Notes: generated by a model not told the origin, from the sequence alone. DNA of 64,000 nucleotides from Dechloromonas agitata is5 (GCF_000519045.1 NZ_KI912532.1:1426001-1490000), one strand, 5' to 3'. Counted from the stretch's first letter, positions 17,820 through 29,793 are shown. Program-made: numbers and translations.

Positions 17820-18698
17820 TCAAATCGTGAAGCCGACGGCGAGCAGCAGCGCGAAGATCAGTTGCAGGCCCGCTGTGGCGGCGAGGATGGTGTTGAACAC
17901 CGGACCAGGCGCTTCGTGGTGGAAACGGCGGATCAGGCGCAGCGCCAGCGGGAGCGACAGCAGGGGCAGCGCAGCCGGCCAACCGAGGCCGGCGAGCAGG
18001 GGCAGCAAGGCGTAGGGAGCGAGCATTTCGACTGTGTAGAACCAACGCGTCGCTGGTCGGCCGAGACGGACGGCCAGGGTGTTCTTGCCGTTCCGGGCAT
18101 CGCCGTCGTGATCGCGGTAGTTGTTGACGGTGATTACCGCGGCCGCGTGGATGCCGACCAGCGCCGCCACGAGCAACGCGGTGGGCGTGAGGCTCAGGGT
18201 CTGCAGGTAGTAGCTGCCGCCAACGGCGACCAGGCCGAAGAAGATGAAGACGAAGCATTCGCCGAGCGGCCCGTAGGCGATGGGCTTCGGCCCGCCGGTG
18301 TAGGCCCAGCCGGCGGCCAGCGAGGCGAGGCCGATGGCGACGATGGGCCAGCCCCCGTGCCAGACGAGATAGATGCCGCACAGGAAGGCCAGCGCGAAAC
18401 AGAGCCAGGCACCGGCCTTGACCGCGTCCGGCGTCAACCAGCCTTCGGCAGTGGCGCGCTTGGGGCCCAGCCGATCGGGTGTATCGGTGCCGCGCAGGAA
18501 ATCGCCGACATCGTTGAACAGGTTGGTGCCGATCTGGATGAAGGCGGCGCCGAGCGCGGCGGCGAGCAGCGGCAGCCAGAGCAGGGCGTGCGTGTCATGC
18601 CAGGCAAGGGCACTGCCGACAACGACCGGCGATAGCGATACCGGCAGGGTTTTGGGGCGACAGGCGAGGAACCAGGCGCGCAGGCGTCCGGGTGACAT
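17820..18698 (-). CDS. menA: UbiA-family prenyltransferase, MenA type
   Basis: Integral membrane prenyltransferase of 292 residues, most like 1,4-dihydroxy-2-naphthoate polyprenyltransferase (menaquinone branch). It has about eight transmembrane segments. The two Asp-rich metal/diphosphate motifs are NLFNDVGDFLRGTD and NNYRDHDGDARNGKNT, and GPLGECFVFIFFG between them is characteristic of MenA rather than UbiA. The opening WFLACRPKTLPVSLSPVVVG fits MenA too. No other men genes lie in the window. It follows a small conserved gene by 18 bases. Confidence 0.8.
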   Translation of the reverse strand: MSPGRLRAWFLACRPKTLPVSLSPVVVGSALAWHDTHALLWLPLLAAALGAAFIQIGTNLFNDVGDFLRGTDTPDRLGPKRATAEGWLTPDAVKAGAWLCFALAFLCGIYLVWHGGWPIVAIGLASLAAGWAYTGGPKPIAYGPLGECFVFIFFGLVAVGGSYYLQTLSLTPTALLVAALVGIHAAAVITVNNYRDHDGDARNGKNTLAVRLGRPATRWFYTVEMLAPYALLPLLAGLGWPAALPLLSLPLALRLIRRFHHEAPGPVFNTILAATAGLQLIFALLLAVGFTI

Positions 18699-18716
18699 CG
18701 GGTGGATCAGCTTGCC

Positions 18717-19133
18717 TTAGAGCTGCGGAGCCTGCAGGCGCACCTGTTCGCCGTCGGGGCGATAGGTCAGCAGATGGTCGATGATGCCGCCCTGGATCGA
18801 CTTGACCATGACCTCCAGCGCCTGGGTTACTTCCTCGTCGCTCGGCTCGCGGTCGCCCTGGCCGCCCAGGCAGCCGACGAAGACGAAATCCCAGTCCTGC
18901 TCCATCTGACGCGCTTCCTCCACCAGTTGGGCGAAGTTCTCGATTTCACCTGGTTTCTTGTCGACGAACATGATCGGCACCAGTGCGCCGCCCTGGCCCT
19001 TGGCGAAGCGGGCCTTTTCTTCCGCGCTGGCATCTGCCGGCAGTTCGGTGCGGGCGAAGACGAACAGCATCTGTTGCGGCTCGGGCTGCATGCGGGCGGC
19101 TTGCAACAGGCTCTGGAATCCTGAAATGATCAT
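18717..19133 (-). CDS. Small conserved acidic protein of unknown function
   Basis: 138 residues from the ATG at 19131-19133 (MIISGFQSLLQAARMQ). Soluble, acidic, no signal peptide. Recognisable blocks are PEPQQMLFVFARTELP, GGALVPIMFVDKKPGE and WDFVFVGCLGGQG. Similar betaproteobacterial proteins are sometimes automatically named 'ribonucleotide reductase subunit alpha', but nothing in it resembles a reductase catalytic chain (no radical-site Cys set, far too short). Function unknown. Confidence 0.7.
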   Translation of the reverse strand: MIISGFQSLLQAARMQPEPQQMLFVFARTELPADASAEEKARFAKGQGGALVPIMFVDKKPGEIENFAQLVEEARQMEQDWDFVFVGCLGGQGDREPSDEEVTQALEVMVKSIQGGIIDHLLTYRPDGEQVRLQAPQL

Positions 19134-19190
19134 TTTGAAAGGCTTTCGTCGGTAGAAACGGTGCGCATTGTGGCACAGAAGCAAATCGGC

Positions 19191-20336
19191 TCAAGGCCAG
19201 GCGCGGGCACCCCAGATCATGCGTTTGGCGACAAAATGGCGGGCCGCCGGGCAGAGGTCGAGCCCGAGCAGGCCGAGGCCTCGGGCGAACTTGAGCGGTG
19301 CGCTGTCGTTGGAAAAGAGCTTGACGATCTGGTCGGTGAAGAAGGCCCCTCCCCAGCGGTCGACACGGCGGCTGGCGGCGTAACCGGCCAGCGTTCCGGC
19401 TGCGATACCTTGATTGAGCAGGATATCTGCCAGTTGCCAGGCATCGCGCAGGCCGAGGTTGAAGCCCTGGCCGGAAACCGGGTGCAGTGTCTGGGCGGCG
19501 TTGCCGATCCAGACTTCACGGCCCTTGACCAGCGTGTCGCGCATTCGCAGGGCGAGGGGGAAACGGCTGCGCTTGCCGGGCTTGGAAAAGCGCATACGGC
19601 GGCCGAACTGGCCCTGCAATGCGGCGAGGAAGGCGTCGTCATCGAGGGCCATCACGGCATCGGCTCTGGCCGGGGGGAGCGTGAACACGACTGAGTATTC
19701 GTCGCCCAGGGGGAGCAGGGCGAGCGGACCGTCCGGTGTGAAGCGCTCCCAGGCCCGTTGGTTGTGGCCGGGCGTTGGGGTGACTTCGCAGATCACGGCG
19801 TGCTGGCCGTAGTCGCTGACCGAAACCGCTGGATCGTCGCCCGGCGTGCCTTCGGCATGGACGAGCAGTTTGCAGCGGATGGTGCGTAACTGGCCGGCGT
19901 AGCGCAATGAAACGGTGGCGCCGTCGTCGTCGGCATGGATGTCGATGATGTCCGCTTCGGCCAGCAGGCAGTCCGGGTTCAGGGGCGTGGCGAGCGCGGC
20001 GGCGAGGTCACGGTAGCGGACGACGTAGCCGAGTGCCGGCAATCGGTAGTCGGTGCGGTCGATCAGGGTGCGGCCGAAGCCGTCCTTTTGCGAGACGTGG
20101 ATGGTTTCGATCGGGGTGGCGGCGCGGCGCGGCCAGCTATTGATCTGTTCGAGCAGTTCGCGGGCGCCGTGCGACAGGGCAAGCGCGCGCGGGTCGGCTT
20201 GCAGCGCGGGGGGCGGCCGGCGGTCGAGCAACAGCGAGGTCTGGCCGCCGGCCGCCAGTGCCAGGTGCAGCGTCAGGCCGACCGGGCCGGCGCCAATGAT
20301 CAGGATGTCGACATTTTCCACGGCGGCCTCAGTCAC
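19191..20336 (-). CDS. ubiH: UbiH/UbiF-family FAD monooxygenase
   Basis: Flavin hydroxylase of ubiquinone synthesis. About 381 residues from the GTG at 20334-20336 (VTEAAVENVDILIIGAGP), overlapping the pepP stop by 8 bases. An FAD-binding Rossmann start (DILIIGAGPVGLTLHLAL), the GxAxxxHPxxGQG motif (GNAAQTLHPVSGQGFNLG) and an intermediate DG-like region are present. The pepP-ubiH order is widely conserved and supports UbiH over other paralogues; the ring position hydroxylated cannot be told from sequence. Confidence 0.88.
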   Translation of the reverse strand: MTEAAVENVDILIIGAGPVGLTLHLALAAGGQTSLLLDRRPPPALQADPRALALSHGARELLEQINSWPRRAATPIETIHVSQKDGFGRTLIDRTDYRLPALGYVVRYRDLAAALATPLNPDCLLAEADIIDIHADDDGATVSLRYAGQLRTIRCKLLVHAEGTPGDDPAVSVSDYGQHAVICEVTPTPGHNQRAWERFTPDGPLALLPLGDEYSVVFTLPPARADAVMALDDDAFLAALQGQFGRRMRFSKPGKRSRFPLALRMRDTLVKGREVWIGNAAQTLHPVSGQGFNLGLRDAWQLADILLNQGIAAGTLAGYAASRRVDRWGGAFFTDQIVKLFSNDSAPLKFARGLGLLGLDLCPAARHFVAKRMIWGARAWP

Positions 20337-21627
20337 GACGCATGACCTCCTCGATCTCGGCGATGGTCTTCGGTGCTGACGTGTAGATGTCACAACCCGT
20401 TTCGGTGACGCGCACGTCGTCTTCGATGCGGATGCCGATGCCGGCCAGCGCCTCGGGGATGTCGTCGGCCGGGCGGATGTAGAGGCCGGGCTCGACAGTG
20501 ACGGTCATGCCCGGCTGCAAGGCCGTCCACTGCTCGCCGACCTTGTATTCGCCGGCGTCGTGCACGTCGAGCCCGAGCCAGTGGCCGGTGCGGTGCATGT
20601 AGAAACGGCGGAAATCGCCCTTTTCGATCAGGTTATCGAGGTCGCCGGTGAGCAGTTTGAGATCGATCAGGCCTTGCGTCAGTACGCGCACGGCGGCGTC
20701 GTGTGCTTCCATGAAGTGGCGGCCGGGCGCGGTGGCGGCGAAAGCGGCTTCCTGTGCGGCGAGGACGATTTCATACACGTCCTTCTGCGCTGCGTTGAAA
20801 CGGCCATTGACCGGAAAGGTACGGGTGATGTCGGCAGCATAGCCCTCGACTTCGCAACCGGCGTCGATCAGCACCAGCGTATGGTCGTTGAGCAGCTTGT
20901 TGTTCTCGACGTAGTGCAGCACGCAGGCGTTGGCCCCGCCGGCGACGATCGGCGTGTAGGCGTGAGCGTCGGCGCCGCGCTTGCGGAATTCGTAGGTCAG
21001 CTCGGCTTCGAGTTCGTATTCGGCCATGCCGGGGCGGCAGGCGCGCATGGCGCGGGCGTGGCCGGCGCTGGCGATGTCGGCGGCGCGTTGCTGGATGGCG
21101 GCTTCGGCGTCATCCTTGATCAGGCGCATGGCGTCCAGTTCGGCACGCAGGTCGTGGATGGCGCGCGGGGCGCGCTTGCCGGCACGGGTTTGCGCCCGCA
21201 CGGCGTTCAGCGCCTTGGCGATGCGCGCATCCCACGCGGCGTCGTGGCCGATGGCGTGCCACAGCGTATCGCGGTCGACCAGCAGTTCCGGCAGCTTCTT
21301 GTCGAGTTGGTCGATGGAGTAGGCCGCATCGAAGCCGAAAGCGGCCTTGGCGGCCTTCGGGCCGTAGCGGTAGCCGTCCCAGATCTCGCGTTCCTCGTGC
21401 TTCTCACGGCAGAACAGGATGGATTTCGGCCGCTTGCCGCCGACCAGCACGACGACCGCCTCCGGTTCCGGGAAGCCGGTCAGGTACCAGAAGTAGCTGT
21501 CGAAGCGGTAAGGGTGATGCGCATCGCGGTTGCGGATGACCTCCGGCGCGGTCGGCACGATGGCGACGCCATCGCCGATGGCTTTCAACAGGCGTTTGCG
21601 GCGGGCGAGAAAGTGGGCGTGGGTCAT
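20329..21627 (-). CDS. pepP: Xaa-Pro aminopeptidase
   Basis: M24 metallopeptidase removing N-terminal residues before proline; 432 residues. The dimetal ligands are read in LIDAGCEVEGYAADITRTF (two Asp), HRTGHWLGLDVHD (His), VEPGLYI (Glu) and GIRIEDDVRV (Glu). The N-terminal creatinase-like domain has FWYLTGFPEPEAVVVL. Its start overlaps the stop of the 72-residue gene upstream (ATGA), so it is translationally coupled to the zeta-kinase pair. Confidence 0.95.
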   Translation of the reverse strand: MTHAHFLARRKRLLKAIGDGVAIVPTAPEVIRNRDAHHPYRFDSYFWYLTGFPEPEAVVVLVGGKRPKSILFCREKHEEREIWDGYRYGPKAAKAAFGFDAAYSIDQLDKKLPELLVDRDTLWHAIGHDAAWDARIAKALNAVRAQTRAGKRAPRAIHDLRAELDAMRLIKDDAEAAIQQRAADIASAGHARAMRACRPGMAEYELEAELTYEFRKRGADAHAYTPIVAGGANACVLHYVENNKLLNDHTLVLIDAGCEVEGYAADITRTFPVNGRFNAAQKDVYEIVLAAQEAAFAATAPGRHFMEAHDAAVRVLTQGLIDLKLLTGDLDNLIEKGDFRRFYMHRTGHWLGLDVHDAGEYKVGEQWTALQPGMTVTVEPGLYIRPADDIPEALAGIGIRIEDDVRVTETGCDIYTSAPKTIAEIEEVMRRD

Positions 21628-21838
21628 GCGCTTTTGTAGTCGGCGGCCGGTTCTTGAACCGCAGGCGTTGATGGGGGGAGTTGATCGGGGTGTAGCAGTT
21701 CGACGATGCCGTTGTGGCCGATCACCAGTGCGGTGGCGGTCTGGCGGGCGATTTCCCGTGCTCGCAAGGCGGCGCGTGCCATGGCGCTGACGGAAAGCCG
21801 CAAATCCGGGTCGCGTGCGGTCTCGATGGGGGCTGTGT

Positions 21839-21842
<4 letters not shown>
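21624..21842 (-). CDS. Small protein paired with zeta-like kinase (possible antitoxin)
   Basis: 72 residues, no known domain. A helical centre (AMARAALRAREIARQTATALVIG) is followed by a short acidic/proline tail. Its ATG overlaps the stop of the zeta-like kinase and its stop overlaps the pepP start, so it is embedded in the operon by ATGA junctions on both sides. The position next to a zeta-type kinase suggests an antitoxin or partner role, although classical epsilon/PezA antitoxins precede the toxin gene and are longer or bear HTH domains. The role is inferred from context only. Confidence 0.55.
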
Positions 21843-23048
<1,206 letters not shown>

Positions 23049-24074
23049 TTACTTGTAGCGGTAGCCGATCTGGTCGGTCTGCCCATCCAGCCGGTCGAGC
23101 AGGTTGAGCAGGGGCTTGAGCTGCAGGTAGCGGCTGGCGGTCTTCTTGGCGTAGTTCATGAAGCGCGGCAGGTCTTCGACGTACTTGTCCTTGCCGTCGC
23201 GGTACTTCAGGCGACAGAAGATGCCGAGCACCTTGAGGTGGCGCTGCAGGCCCATCAGCTCGTATTCGCGCCAGAAGTCGCCGAAGTCGGTGCGCACCGG
23301 CAGGCCGGCGGCGCGGGCTTTTTCCCAGTAGCGAACGACCCAGTCGATCTCCTGCTCTTCGTCCCACGAGATGAAGGCGTCACGGAAGAGCGAGACGACG
23401 TCGTAGGTGATCGGGCCGTAGACCGCGTCCTGGAAATCGATGATGCCCGGCGTCAGGCGTTCAGCACTCTCGACGACCATCAGGTTGCGCGGCATGAAGT
23501 CGCGGTGCACGAAGACCTTGGGCTGGTTAAGCGCCGAATTGATCAGGAACTTGAAGGTGCGGTCGAGCATGACCCGGTCTTCGTCGGCCAGTTCGATGCC
23601 GAGGTGGCGGCCGATGAACCATTCCGGGAAGAGGTCGAGCTCGCGGCGCAGCAGGTGGCCGTCGTAGGGCGGCAGCGTGCCGGCGGTCGAAGCGAGTTGC
23701 CATTGGACCAGTGCGTCGAGTACCGGGCGGATCAACAGGTCGGCCAGTGAGAGGTCGGCGTTCAGGGCGTCGAGATAGCCGATGCGCCCGAGGTCGGTAA
23801 GGACCAGGAAGCCGTTGTCGAGATCCTTGTCGAGGATGCGCGGCGCGGCGAGGTCGGCCTTGGCGAGTAGCCCGGCAACGTGGATGAAGGGCTTGCAGTC
23901 TTCCTTTTCCGGCGGCGCATCCATCAGGATGCGCGTGTTGCCGTCCGGCCAGGTCAGGCGGAAATAGCGGCGGAAGCTGGCGTCGGCCGAGGCCGGGGTG
24001 ATCTGGACGTCCTGGTTCGGGAAGCGCTGGGCAACCCAGTCGGTAACCAATTGATCGCGCGTCGTAGCGGTCAT
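23049..24074 (-). CDS. amgK: Anomeric MurNAc/GlcNAc kinase
   Basis: Aminoglycoside-phosphotransferase-fold kinase that makes MurNAc-1-phosphate for MurU. 341 residues from the ATG at 24072-24074. The catalytic loop VFVHRDFMPRNLMV (HxD...N) and metal-binding IIDFQDAVYGP are intact; DASFRRYFRL at the start matches the family. First gene of amgK-murU-zeta-small-pepP-ubiH. Confidence 0.92.
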   Translation of the reverse strand: MTATTRDQLVTDWVAQRFPNQDVQITPASADASFRRYFRLTWPDGNTRILMDAPPEKEDCKPFIHVAGLLAKADLAAPRILDKDLDNGFLVLTDLGRIGYLDALNADLSLADLLIRPVLDALVQWQLASTAGTLPPYDGHLLRRELDLFPEWFIGRHLGIELADEDRVMLDRTFKFLINSALNQPKVFVHRDFMPRNLMVVESAERLTPGIIDFQDAVYGPITYDVVSLFRDAFISWDEEQEIDWVVRYWEKARAAGLPVRTDFGDFWREYELMGLQRHLKVLGIFCRLKYRDGKDKYVEDLPRFMNYAKKTASRYLQLKPLLNLLDRLDGQTDQIGYRYK

Positions 24075-24097
24075 AAGCGGGTGGGGAGTGTTCGTTG

Positions 24098-24115
24098 TAA
24101 AATGGCGCGATTTTA
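24098..24115. promoter_or_regulatory. Back-to-back -10 boxes between amgK and lptD
   Basis: TAAAAT on the plus strand (24098-24103) and TAAAAT on the minus strand (24110-24115) face each other across GGCGCG, forming a perfect 6-6-6 inverted repeat. They would serve lptD (ATG 24167) and amgK (ATG 24074) respectively. No good -35 elements are seen on either side. Confidence 0.45.
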
Positions 24116-24166
24116 ACACTCGGGTTCCGGCCGTTCCGGCCCTCGCCTTTTCCTCGAACGCCCTGC

Positions 24167-26713
24167 ATGCCCGGTTTCTCCCGTCGTCCGCTTGCTGCCC
24201 TGGTTTGTTGCCTGTTTGCCGGCACGCAGACCGGGCTCGCGGTCGCCGATACCGGACGGCCGAGCGCGCCAGTCGATGCTGCGCCGGTCGTCGTGGCGGA
24301 TGTGCCGGCCCGGTTGGCGGCCCATGATCCTCCGCTGAACTTGCGCCAGGAGCGGCGCTTCAACCTGCTGAAGAAAAAGAAGGCACCGACCGAAAAGCCG
24401 GCCGCACCGCTACTGCCGGGCGAGACACCGCCGGTCACGGGGCAGCAGGACGACAATCCGCCGTTGTTCATCATTGCCGACCAGATCGAAGGGCGAGCCG
24501 ACGATGTCAGCGAGGCGGAAGGCAACGTCGAGTTGCGCAAGGTCGATACGCTGGTTTATGCCGACCGCCTGACTTACCGTCCGCTGGAGGATGAGGTGGA
24601 GGCGACCGGCAACGTTCGTCTGCTGCAGGACGGTGCCGAGATCACCGGGCCGCACCTGAAGATGCGCCTGGCCGAACAGATCGGCTCGGCCGAACAGGTT
24701 AATTACCGTATCGTCCGCGAGGTGCCGAGCCGTTTCTATGCCGCGCAGCAGACGGTGGTTACAGTGGCGAGCAGCAATGCGAACAACTCCGGCGCGCCGA
24801 TGATGCTCAATGTCGCCAACAGCTATGGCCTGCCGACCCAGTTGCCGCCTCCCCGGCCGTCGGAAGCCAATGGCTATGCCGAGCGGATGGACTTCGAGGG
24901 CGAGAACCAGATGACCCTCTTCGGCAATACCTATTCGACCTGCAAGCCGGGTAGCGCGGACTGGTACCTGAAGAGCGACGAGACGCATCTCGATTACGAC
25001 AAGAGCGAGGGGACGGCCAAGCATTCGACCCTGTGGTTCCAGGGGACGCCCATCCTCTATACGCCGCTCGCCTCGTTTCCGCTGAGCAGCCAACGGCGCT
25101 CCGGCATCCTGCACCCGCGCTTTTCAACATCGACGCGCAGCGGCCTGGATTTCACGGTGCCGTACTATCTCAACCTGGCACCCAACTACGATCTGACCCT
25201 GGCGCCGCGTTACATGTCCAAGCGGGGTTTCCAGCTGGGAGCCGACGCACGCTATACCTCGCACCACTACGATGGTCAGGTGCGCGTGGAGTACATGCCG
25301 GATGACGAGATATTCGGCCGCAGCCGTTACGCCTACCGGATCGATCACCGGCAGAATCTGGGGCGCGGCTTCTCGACGACGGTCAACTGGAACGGTGTTT
25401 CCGACGACTACTACTGGCAGGACCTGACCTCCCGCCTGTTGCAGACCTCGCAGACTCAACTGCCACGCCAGGTCGTGTTCGGTTATTCGCCGGCGCCCTG
25501 GCTGCAGACCAGCATGCAGGTCCTGCGTTACCAGACGTTGCAGATCGACCCGAGCAACCCGATTGCCCGGCCTTATTTCCTGGAGCCGCAACTGAACGTG
25601 CTCGGTTACAAGGCCAACGTGTTCAAGACCGATTTCACGATGATCGGCCAGTATTCCCGCTTTACCCATGTCGACGCCGGCAAGGTACAGGGCGACCGGA
25701 TGGTGTTCTATCCGCAGCTGTCGCTGCCCATCGTGCATCCGGCTTTCCAGATCACGCCCAAGGTCGGCCTGCATCTGACCAAATATTCCCTGGATGAGCA
25801 GGCCGCCGGCCTGCCCAACACCTTCAGCCGCGCCCTGCCGACCTTCTCGCTCGACTCGACGGTGGTTTTCGAGCGCGAGGGCGAGTTGCTCGGCAAGAGC
25901 TACATCCAGACCCTGGAGCCACGCCTTTACTACGTGAATATTCCGTACAAGGACCAGAGCCAGATTCCGCTCTTCGATACCGGTCTGTCCGACTTCAATT
26001 TTGCGCAGATCTTCTCCGAGAACCGCTACAGCGGCTATGACCGACTGAACGACGCCAACCAACTGACGGCCGGCCTGACTACTCGCCTGCTCGACGGGGC
26101 GACGGGGGTCGAGCGTTTCAAGGCGATGGTTGGCCAGCGCTATTATTTCAAGCCACAGCGCGTCTCGATCGCCGGCGAAACGACCCGTGCGGAAAACTTC
26201 TCCAACATCGTCGCGGCCTTCAACGGCCTGGTTGCGCCCAAGACCTATGCCGACGTGGCGACCGAATACAATTACCGCGAGAACGTTATCGAGCGCTTCT
26301 CGGCCGGGGCGCGCTTCCAGCCGGATTACGGCCGCGTGCTCTCGGCCAGCTACCGCTACACCCGTGACCCGTTGACCGGTAATTCGACGGTCGACCAGGT
26401 CGATTTCGCCGGTCAGTGGCCGCTGTCGAGCCGCTGGTACGCGGTTGGTCGCTACAACTACTCGCTGCGCGACAGCAAGGCGCTGGAGGTCATCGCCGGC
26501 GTCGAGTACAACGCCAGTTGCTGGTCGATCCGCCTGGTCGGCCAGCGTCTGGCGGCCATTTCCGGTGCCCCCAACGAAACCCTGTTCCTGCAACTCGAAC
26601 TCAACGATTTCGGCAGCATCGGCTCCAACCCGATCGGCTTGCTCCGGCGCAGCGTTCCGGGCTATGGCAAGATCAACGAATTGCCGACCGATAGCCGCCT
26701 GCTAACCCCCTAG
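24167..26713 (+). CDS. lptD: LPS-assembly protein LptD
   Basis: Outer-membrane beta-barrel that inserts lipopolysaccharide into the outer leaflet together with LptE. 848 residues. A signal peptide ([16 protein letters not shown]) is followed by a Lys/Pro-rich linker. An OstA/LptA-like domain spans about residues 95-175 ([20 protein letters not shown]). The barrel part starts near 200, with DUF-type block [20 protein letters not shown]. Cys in [12 protein letters not shown] and in [14 protein letters not shown] are candidates for the essential disulfides. First gene of lptD-surA-pdxA-rsmA. Confidence 0.95.
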   Translation: MPGFSRRPLAALVCCLFAGTQTGLAVADTGRPSAPVDAAPVVVADVPARLAAHDPPLNLRQERRFNLLKKKKAPTEKPAAPLLPGETPPVTGQQDDNPPLFIIADQIEGRADDVSEAEGNVELRKVDTLVYADRLTYRPLEDEVEATGNVRLLQDGAEITGPHLKMRLAEQIGSAEQVNYRIVREVPSRFYAAQQTVVTVASSNANNSGAPMMLNVANSYGLPTQLPPPRPSEANGYAERMDFEGENQMTLFGNTYSTCKPGSADWYLKSDETHLDYDKSEGTAKHSTLWFQGTPILYTPLASFPLSSQRRSGILHPRFSTSTRSGLDFTVPYYLNLAPNYDLTLAPRYMSKRGFQLGADARYTSHHYDGQVRVEYMPDDEIFGRSRYAYRIDHRQNLGRGFSTTVNWNGVSDDYYWQDLTSRLLQTSQTQLPRQVVFGYSPAPWLQTSMQVLRYQTLQIDPSNPIARPYFLEPQLNVLGYKANVFKTDFTMIGQYSRFTHVDAGKVQGDRMVFYPQLSLPIVHPAFQITPKVGLHLTKYSLDEQAAGLPNTFSRALPTFSLDSTVVFEREGELLGKSYIQTLEPRLYYVNIPYKDQSQIPLFDTGLSDFNFAQIFSENRYSGYDRLNDANQLTAGLTTRLLDGATGVERFKAMVGQRYYFKPQRVSIAGETTRAENFSNIVAAFNGLVAPKTYADVATEYNYRENVIERFSAGARFQPDYGRVLSASYRYTRDPLTGNSTVDQVDFAGQWPLSSRWYAVGRYNYSLRDSKALEVIAGVEYNASCWSIRLVGQRLAAISGAPNETLFLQLELNDFGSIGSNPIGLLRRSVPGYGKINELPTDSRLLTP

Positions 26714-26721
26714 TGAGATCC

Positions 26722-28029
26722 ATGACCCCCTTCGTCCGCATCCTCGCCTTCCTGTTCGCCGTCTTCGCCGGCCTGCTCTCCCAAACGGCGCTTGCCGTGC
26801 CGCAGGACCCTGTCGAGGCGGATCGCATCGTCGCCGTCGTCGGCACCGACGTGATCACCTACGTCGAGTTGCGCAGCCGCCTGGCGACCGCGCTCAAGCA
26901 GTTGCAGAAGCAGGGCACGCCGCTGCCGCCGCAGGATGTGCTGGAGCGCCAGATGCTGGAGCGCCTGATCATGGACCGCGCCCAGTTGCAGTACGCGAAG
27001 GACTCCGGCATGCGCGTGGATGACACCCAGCTTGACCAGGCCATCGGTCGCATCGCGGCCGGCAACAAGATGACGGTGCCGCAGTTCCGGGCTGCCCTGG
27101 AGAAGGACGGTGTCCAGTACGCCAGCTTCCGCGAGGAAATCCGCAACGAAATGATTGCCGTCCGCCTGCGCGAGCGCGAAGTCGATAGCAAGCTGGTCAT
27201 CTCGGACGGCGAAATCGACAACTACCTGGCCAACCAGGCCGCCAGCGGCACTTCCGAGGAATATCAGCTGGCCCACATCCTGTTGCGCGCCCCGGAGTCG
27301 GCCAGTCCCGAGCAATTGCAGAAGCTGCGTCAGCGCGGCGAGCAGGCGCTGAAGCGGGCGCGGGCCGGCGAGAATTTCGCCGAACTGACCGCCGCCTTTT
27401 CCGACGCGCCGGATGCCCTGCAGGGGGGCGACCTCGGCTTCCGCCCCTTGAGCCGCCTGCCCGGCCTCTATGCCGAGGTGGCCGCCCGCCTGCAGGCCGG
27501 CGAAGTCAGCGACCTGCTCCGCTCGTCGGCCGGTTTCCATATCGTCAAGCTGATCGGCAAGCGGGGCGGTTCCGATGCCGCTTCGGTGCAGCAGACCCAC
27601 GCCCGTCACATCCTGATCCGGGTCAACGAAGTGGTTTCCGAAGGGGAAGCGCGCCGCAAGCTGGAAAGCGTCCGCGAGCGCATCGCCAACGGCATCGATT
27701 TCGCCGAACAAGCTCGCCTCTACTCGCAGGACGGTTCGGCCGCCAAGGGCGGTGATCTCGGCTGGCTCAACCCGGGCGACACGGTCCCCGAGTTCGAGCA
27801 GGCGATGAATGCGCTGAAGGTCAACGAAGTCAGCCCGGTCGTCCAGTCGCCGTTCGGCATGCACCTGATCCAGGTCCTGGAGCGGCGCGAGAAGGACGTA
27901 TCGGCCGAGCGTCAGCGGGCCGTGGCCCGTCAGGCCATCCGGGAGCGCAAGCTCGACGAGGCCTACCAGGACTGGCTGCGCCAGCTGCGCGACCGGACCT
28001 ACGTCGAAAACCGGCTCAACGAGCAGTGA
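26722..28029 (+). CDS. surA: Periplasmic chaperone / peptidyl-prolyl isomerase SurA
   Basis: Escorts outer-membrane proteins, including LptD, across the periplasm. About 435 residues from the ATG at 26722; a GTG at 26713 overlapping the lptD stop would add three residues. Signal peptide [20 protein letters not shown], then the SurA N-terminal domain ([16 protein letters not shown]). Two rotamase domains follow ([12 protein letters not shown] onward; [13 protein letters not shown] with [17 protein letters not shown]), then a C-terminal helix. Confidence 0.95.
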   Translation: MTPFVRILAFLFAVFAGLLSQTALAVPQDPVEADRIVAVVGTDVITYVELRSRLATALKQLQKQGTPLPPQDVLERQMLERLIMDRAQLQYAKDSGMRVDDTQLDQAIGRIAAGNKMTVPQFRAALEKDGVQYASFREEIRNEMIAVRLREREVDSKLVISDGEIDNYLANQAASGTSEEYQLAHILLRAPESASPEQLQKLRQRGEQALKRARAGENFAELTAAFSDAPDALQGGDLGFRPLSRLPGLYAEVAARLQAGEVSDLLRSSAGFHIVKLIGKRGGSDAASVQQTHARHILIRVNEVVSEGEARRKLESVRERIANGIDFAEQARLYSQDGSAAKGGDLGWLNPGDTVPEFEQAMNALKVNEVSPVVQSPFGMHLIQVLERREKDVSAERQRAVARQAIRERKLDEAYQDWLRQLRDRTYVENRLNEQ

Positions 28030-29018
28030 TGCGGCCGTGCATCGCCGTCACCAGTGGTGAACCGGCCGGTATCGGGCCGGAGCTCTGCCTGCGCCTGGCT
28101 GCCCAGCCGGGCGAGGCGCATCCGGTCGTCCTGGCTGACCGCGCCCTGCTCGAAGCACGGGCTGCCGCGCTTGGCATGGCTGTCACCCTGCGTGACTACC
28201 ACCCGGCCAATGCTCCCCTGGCCGGCACGCTCGACGTGCTGCACCTGCCGCTCGCCACTGCAGCGCAGGCCGGTCGGCTGAATCCGGCCAACGGACCTTA
28301 CGTCCTTGCCCTGCTCGACCGGGCGCTGGCCGGTTGCCAGTCCGGCGAATTCGCCGCCATGGCGACGGCCCCGGTGCACAAGGGGGTCATCAACCAGGCT
28401 GGCGTGCCGTTCACCGGCCACACCGAGTATCTGGCCGAGAAAACCGCTACCCCGCTGGTCGTCATGATGCTGGCTGGCGACACACCGCGCGGCCCGCTCC
28501 GCGTGGCGCTGGCGACCACCCATCTGCCGCTCAGAGATGTCCCGGCAGCCATCACGCCGGCCGTGCTGGAACAGACCCTCCGCATCCTGCATGCCGATCT
28601 GCGCGGCAAATACGGGATTGCCCAGCCCCGCATCCTGGTCGCCGGACTCAACCCGCATGCCGGGGAGGGCGGCTATCTGGGCAGGGAGGAAATCGAGGTC
28701 ATCACGCCGGTACTCGACACACTGCGTGCTGAAGGGATGCAACTTTCCGGGCCGCATCCGGCCGACACCATGTTTACGCCGCCGGTGTTGGCCGGTGGCG
28801 ATGCCGTCCTCGCGATGTACCACGACCAAGGGCTGACGGCGCTCAAATACGCTACCTTCGGCCACGGCATCAATGTCACGCTGGGCCTGCCCATCATCCG
28901 GACTTCGGTCGATCACGGCACGGCGCTGGAACTGGCCGGCACCGGCAAGGCCGACCCGGGCAGCCTGTTCGCGGCGGTCGCCGAAGCGGCCCGCATGGCT
29001 CAAAGGAAGACTGCATGA
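28029..29018 (+). CDS. pdxA: 4-hydroxythreonine-4-phosphate dehydrogenase
   Basis: NAD-dependent step of the DXP-dependent pyridoxal phosphate pathway. 329 residues. The opening [19 protein letters not shown], the metal-binding [10 protein letters not shown] and GHTEYLA, and the C-terminal [23 protein letters not shown] and [13 protein letters not shown] are all present. The ATG overlaps the surA stop by one base (TGATG), and rsmA overlaps its end by 4. Confidence 0.95.
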   Translation: MRPCIAVTSGEPAGIGPELCLRLAAQPGEAHPVVLADRALLEARAAALGMAVTLRDYHPANAPLAGTLDVLHLPLATAAQAGRLNPANGPYVLALLDRALAGCQSGEFAAMATAPVHKGVINQAGVPFTGHTEYLAEKTATPLVVMMLAGDTPRGPLRVALATTHLPLRDVPAAITPAVLEQTLRILHADLRGKYGIAQPRILVAGLNPHAGEGGYLGREEIEVITPVLDTLRAEGMQLSGPHPADTMFTPPVLAGGDAVLAMYHDQGLTALKYATFGHGINVTLGLPIIRTSVDHGTALELAGTGKADPGSLFAAVAEAARMAQRKTA

Positions 29019-29782
29019 AAGGCCACATCGCTCGCAAACGCTTCGGCCAGAATTTCCTGGTGGACAGCGGTATCATTTCCGCCATCGTCTCGGCGATCAA
29101 CCCGCAACGCGGCGATACGGTCGTCGAAATCGGCCCCGGCCTGGGCGCCATCACCGAACCCCTGCTGCAGCGCGTCGATCACCTGCACGTCGTCGAAATC
29201 GACCGCGACCTGATCGCCCGCCTGAAGAAACAGCATAGTCCGGAGCGCATGACCATCCACGAGGGCGACGCGCTGGCCTTCGATTTCGCCACCATCGGCC
29301 AGCGACTGCGCCTGGTCGGCAACCTGCCCTACAACATCTCGACGCCGCTCCTCTTCCATCTGGCCGACTATGCCGAGCAGGTGTACGACATGCACTTCAT
29401 GCTGCAAAAGGAGGTCGTCGAGCGTATGGTGGCCGAGCCGGGCGACGCCGATTTCGGCCGCCTGTCGGTCATGCTGCAATACCGCTTCTGGATGGAATGG
29501 CTGATCGACGTACCGCCGGAGAGCTTCGATCCGGCGCCGAAAGTCGATTCGGCCGTGGTGCGCCTGATTCCCAAGCCGCTTGGCGAGTTGAATGCCAAGT
29601 CGTCGGCCAGGCTGGCGGCTGTCGTCCAGCAGGCCTTCGCGCAACGCCGCAAGATGCTGCGCAATACCCTCAGGGGCACCCTCGACGACGCCGGCTTCGC
29701 TGCCCTCGGCATCGACCCGACGCGACGGGCCGAGGATATCCCGGTCGAAGACTACGTGCGGATCGCCAACTTCCTGAGTTGA
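29015..29782 (+). CDS. rsmA: 16S rRNA dimethyladenosine transferase
   Basis: RsmA/KsgA dimethylates A1518 and A1519 of 16S rRNA during small-subunit assembly. 255 residues. The opening [18 protein letters not shown] motif [11 protein letters not shown], and the catalytic NLPYNIST are intact. Last gene of the conserved lptD-surA-pdxA-rsmA cluster. Confidence 0.96.
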   Translation: MKGHIARKRFGQNFLVDSGIISAIVSAINPQRGDTVVEIGPGLGAITEPLLQRVDHLHVVEIDRDLIARLKKQHSPERMTIHEGDALAFDFATIGQRLRLVGNLPYNISTPLLFHLADYAEQVYDMHFMLQKEVVERMVAEPGDADFGRLSVMLQYRFWMEWLIDVPPESFDPAPKVDSAVVRLIPKPLGELNAKSSARLAAVVQQAFAQRRKMLRNTLRGTLDDAGFAALGIDPTRRAEDIPVEDYVRIANFLS

Positions 29783-29793
29783 GCCGGAGCAGA

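Noticed and set aside
18717..19133. Naming the small protein a ribonucleotide reductase subunit
   Set aside because: That label circulates in automatic annotation, but the 138-residue sequence has none of the reductase motifs.
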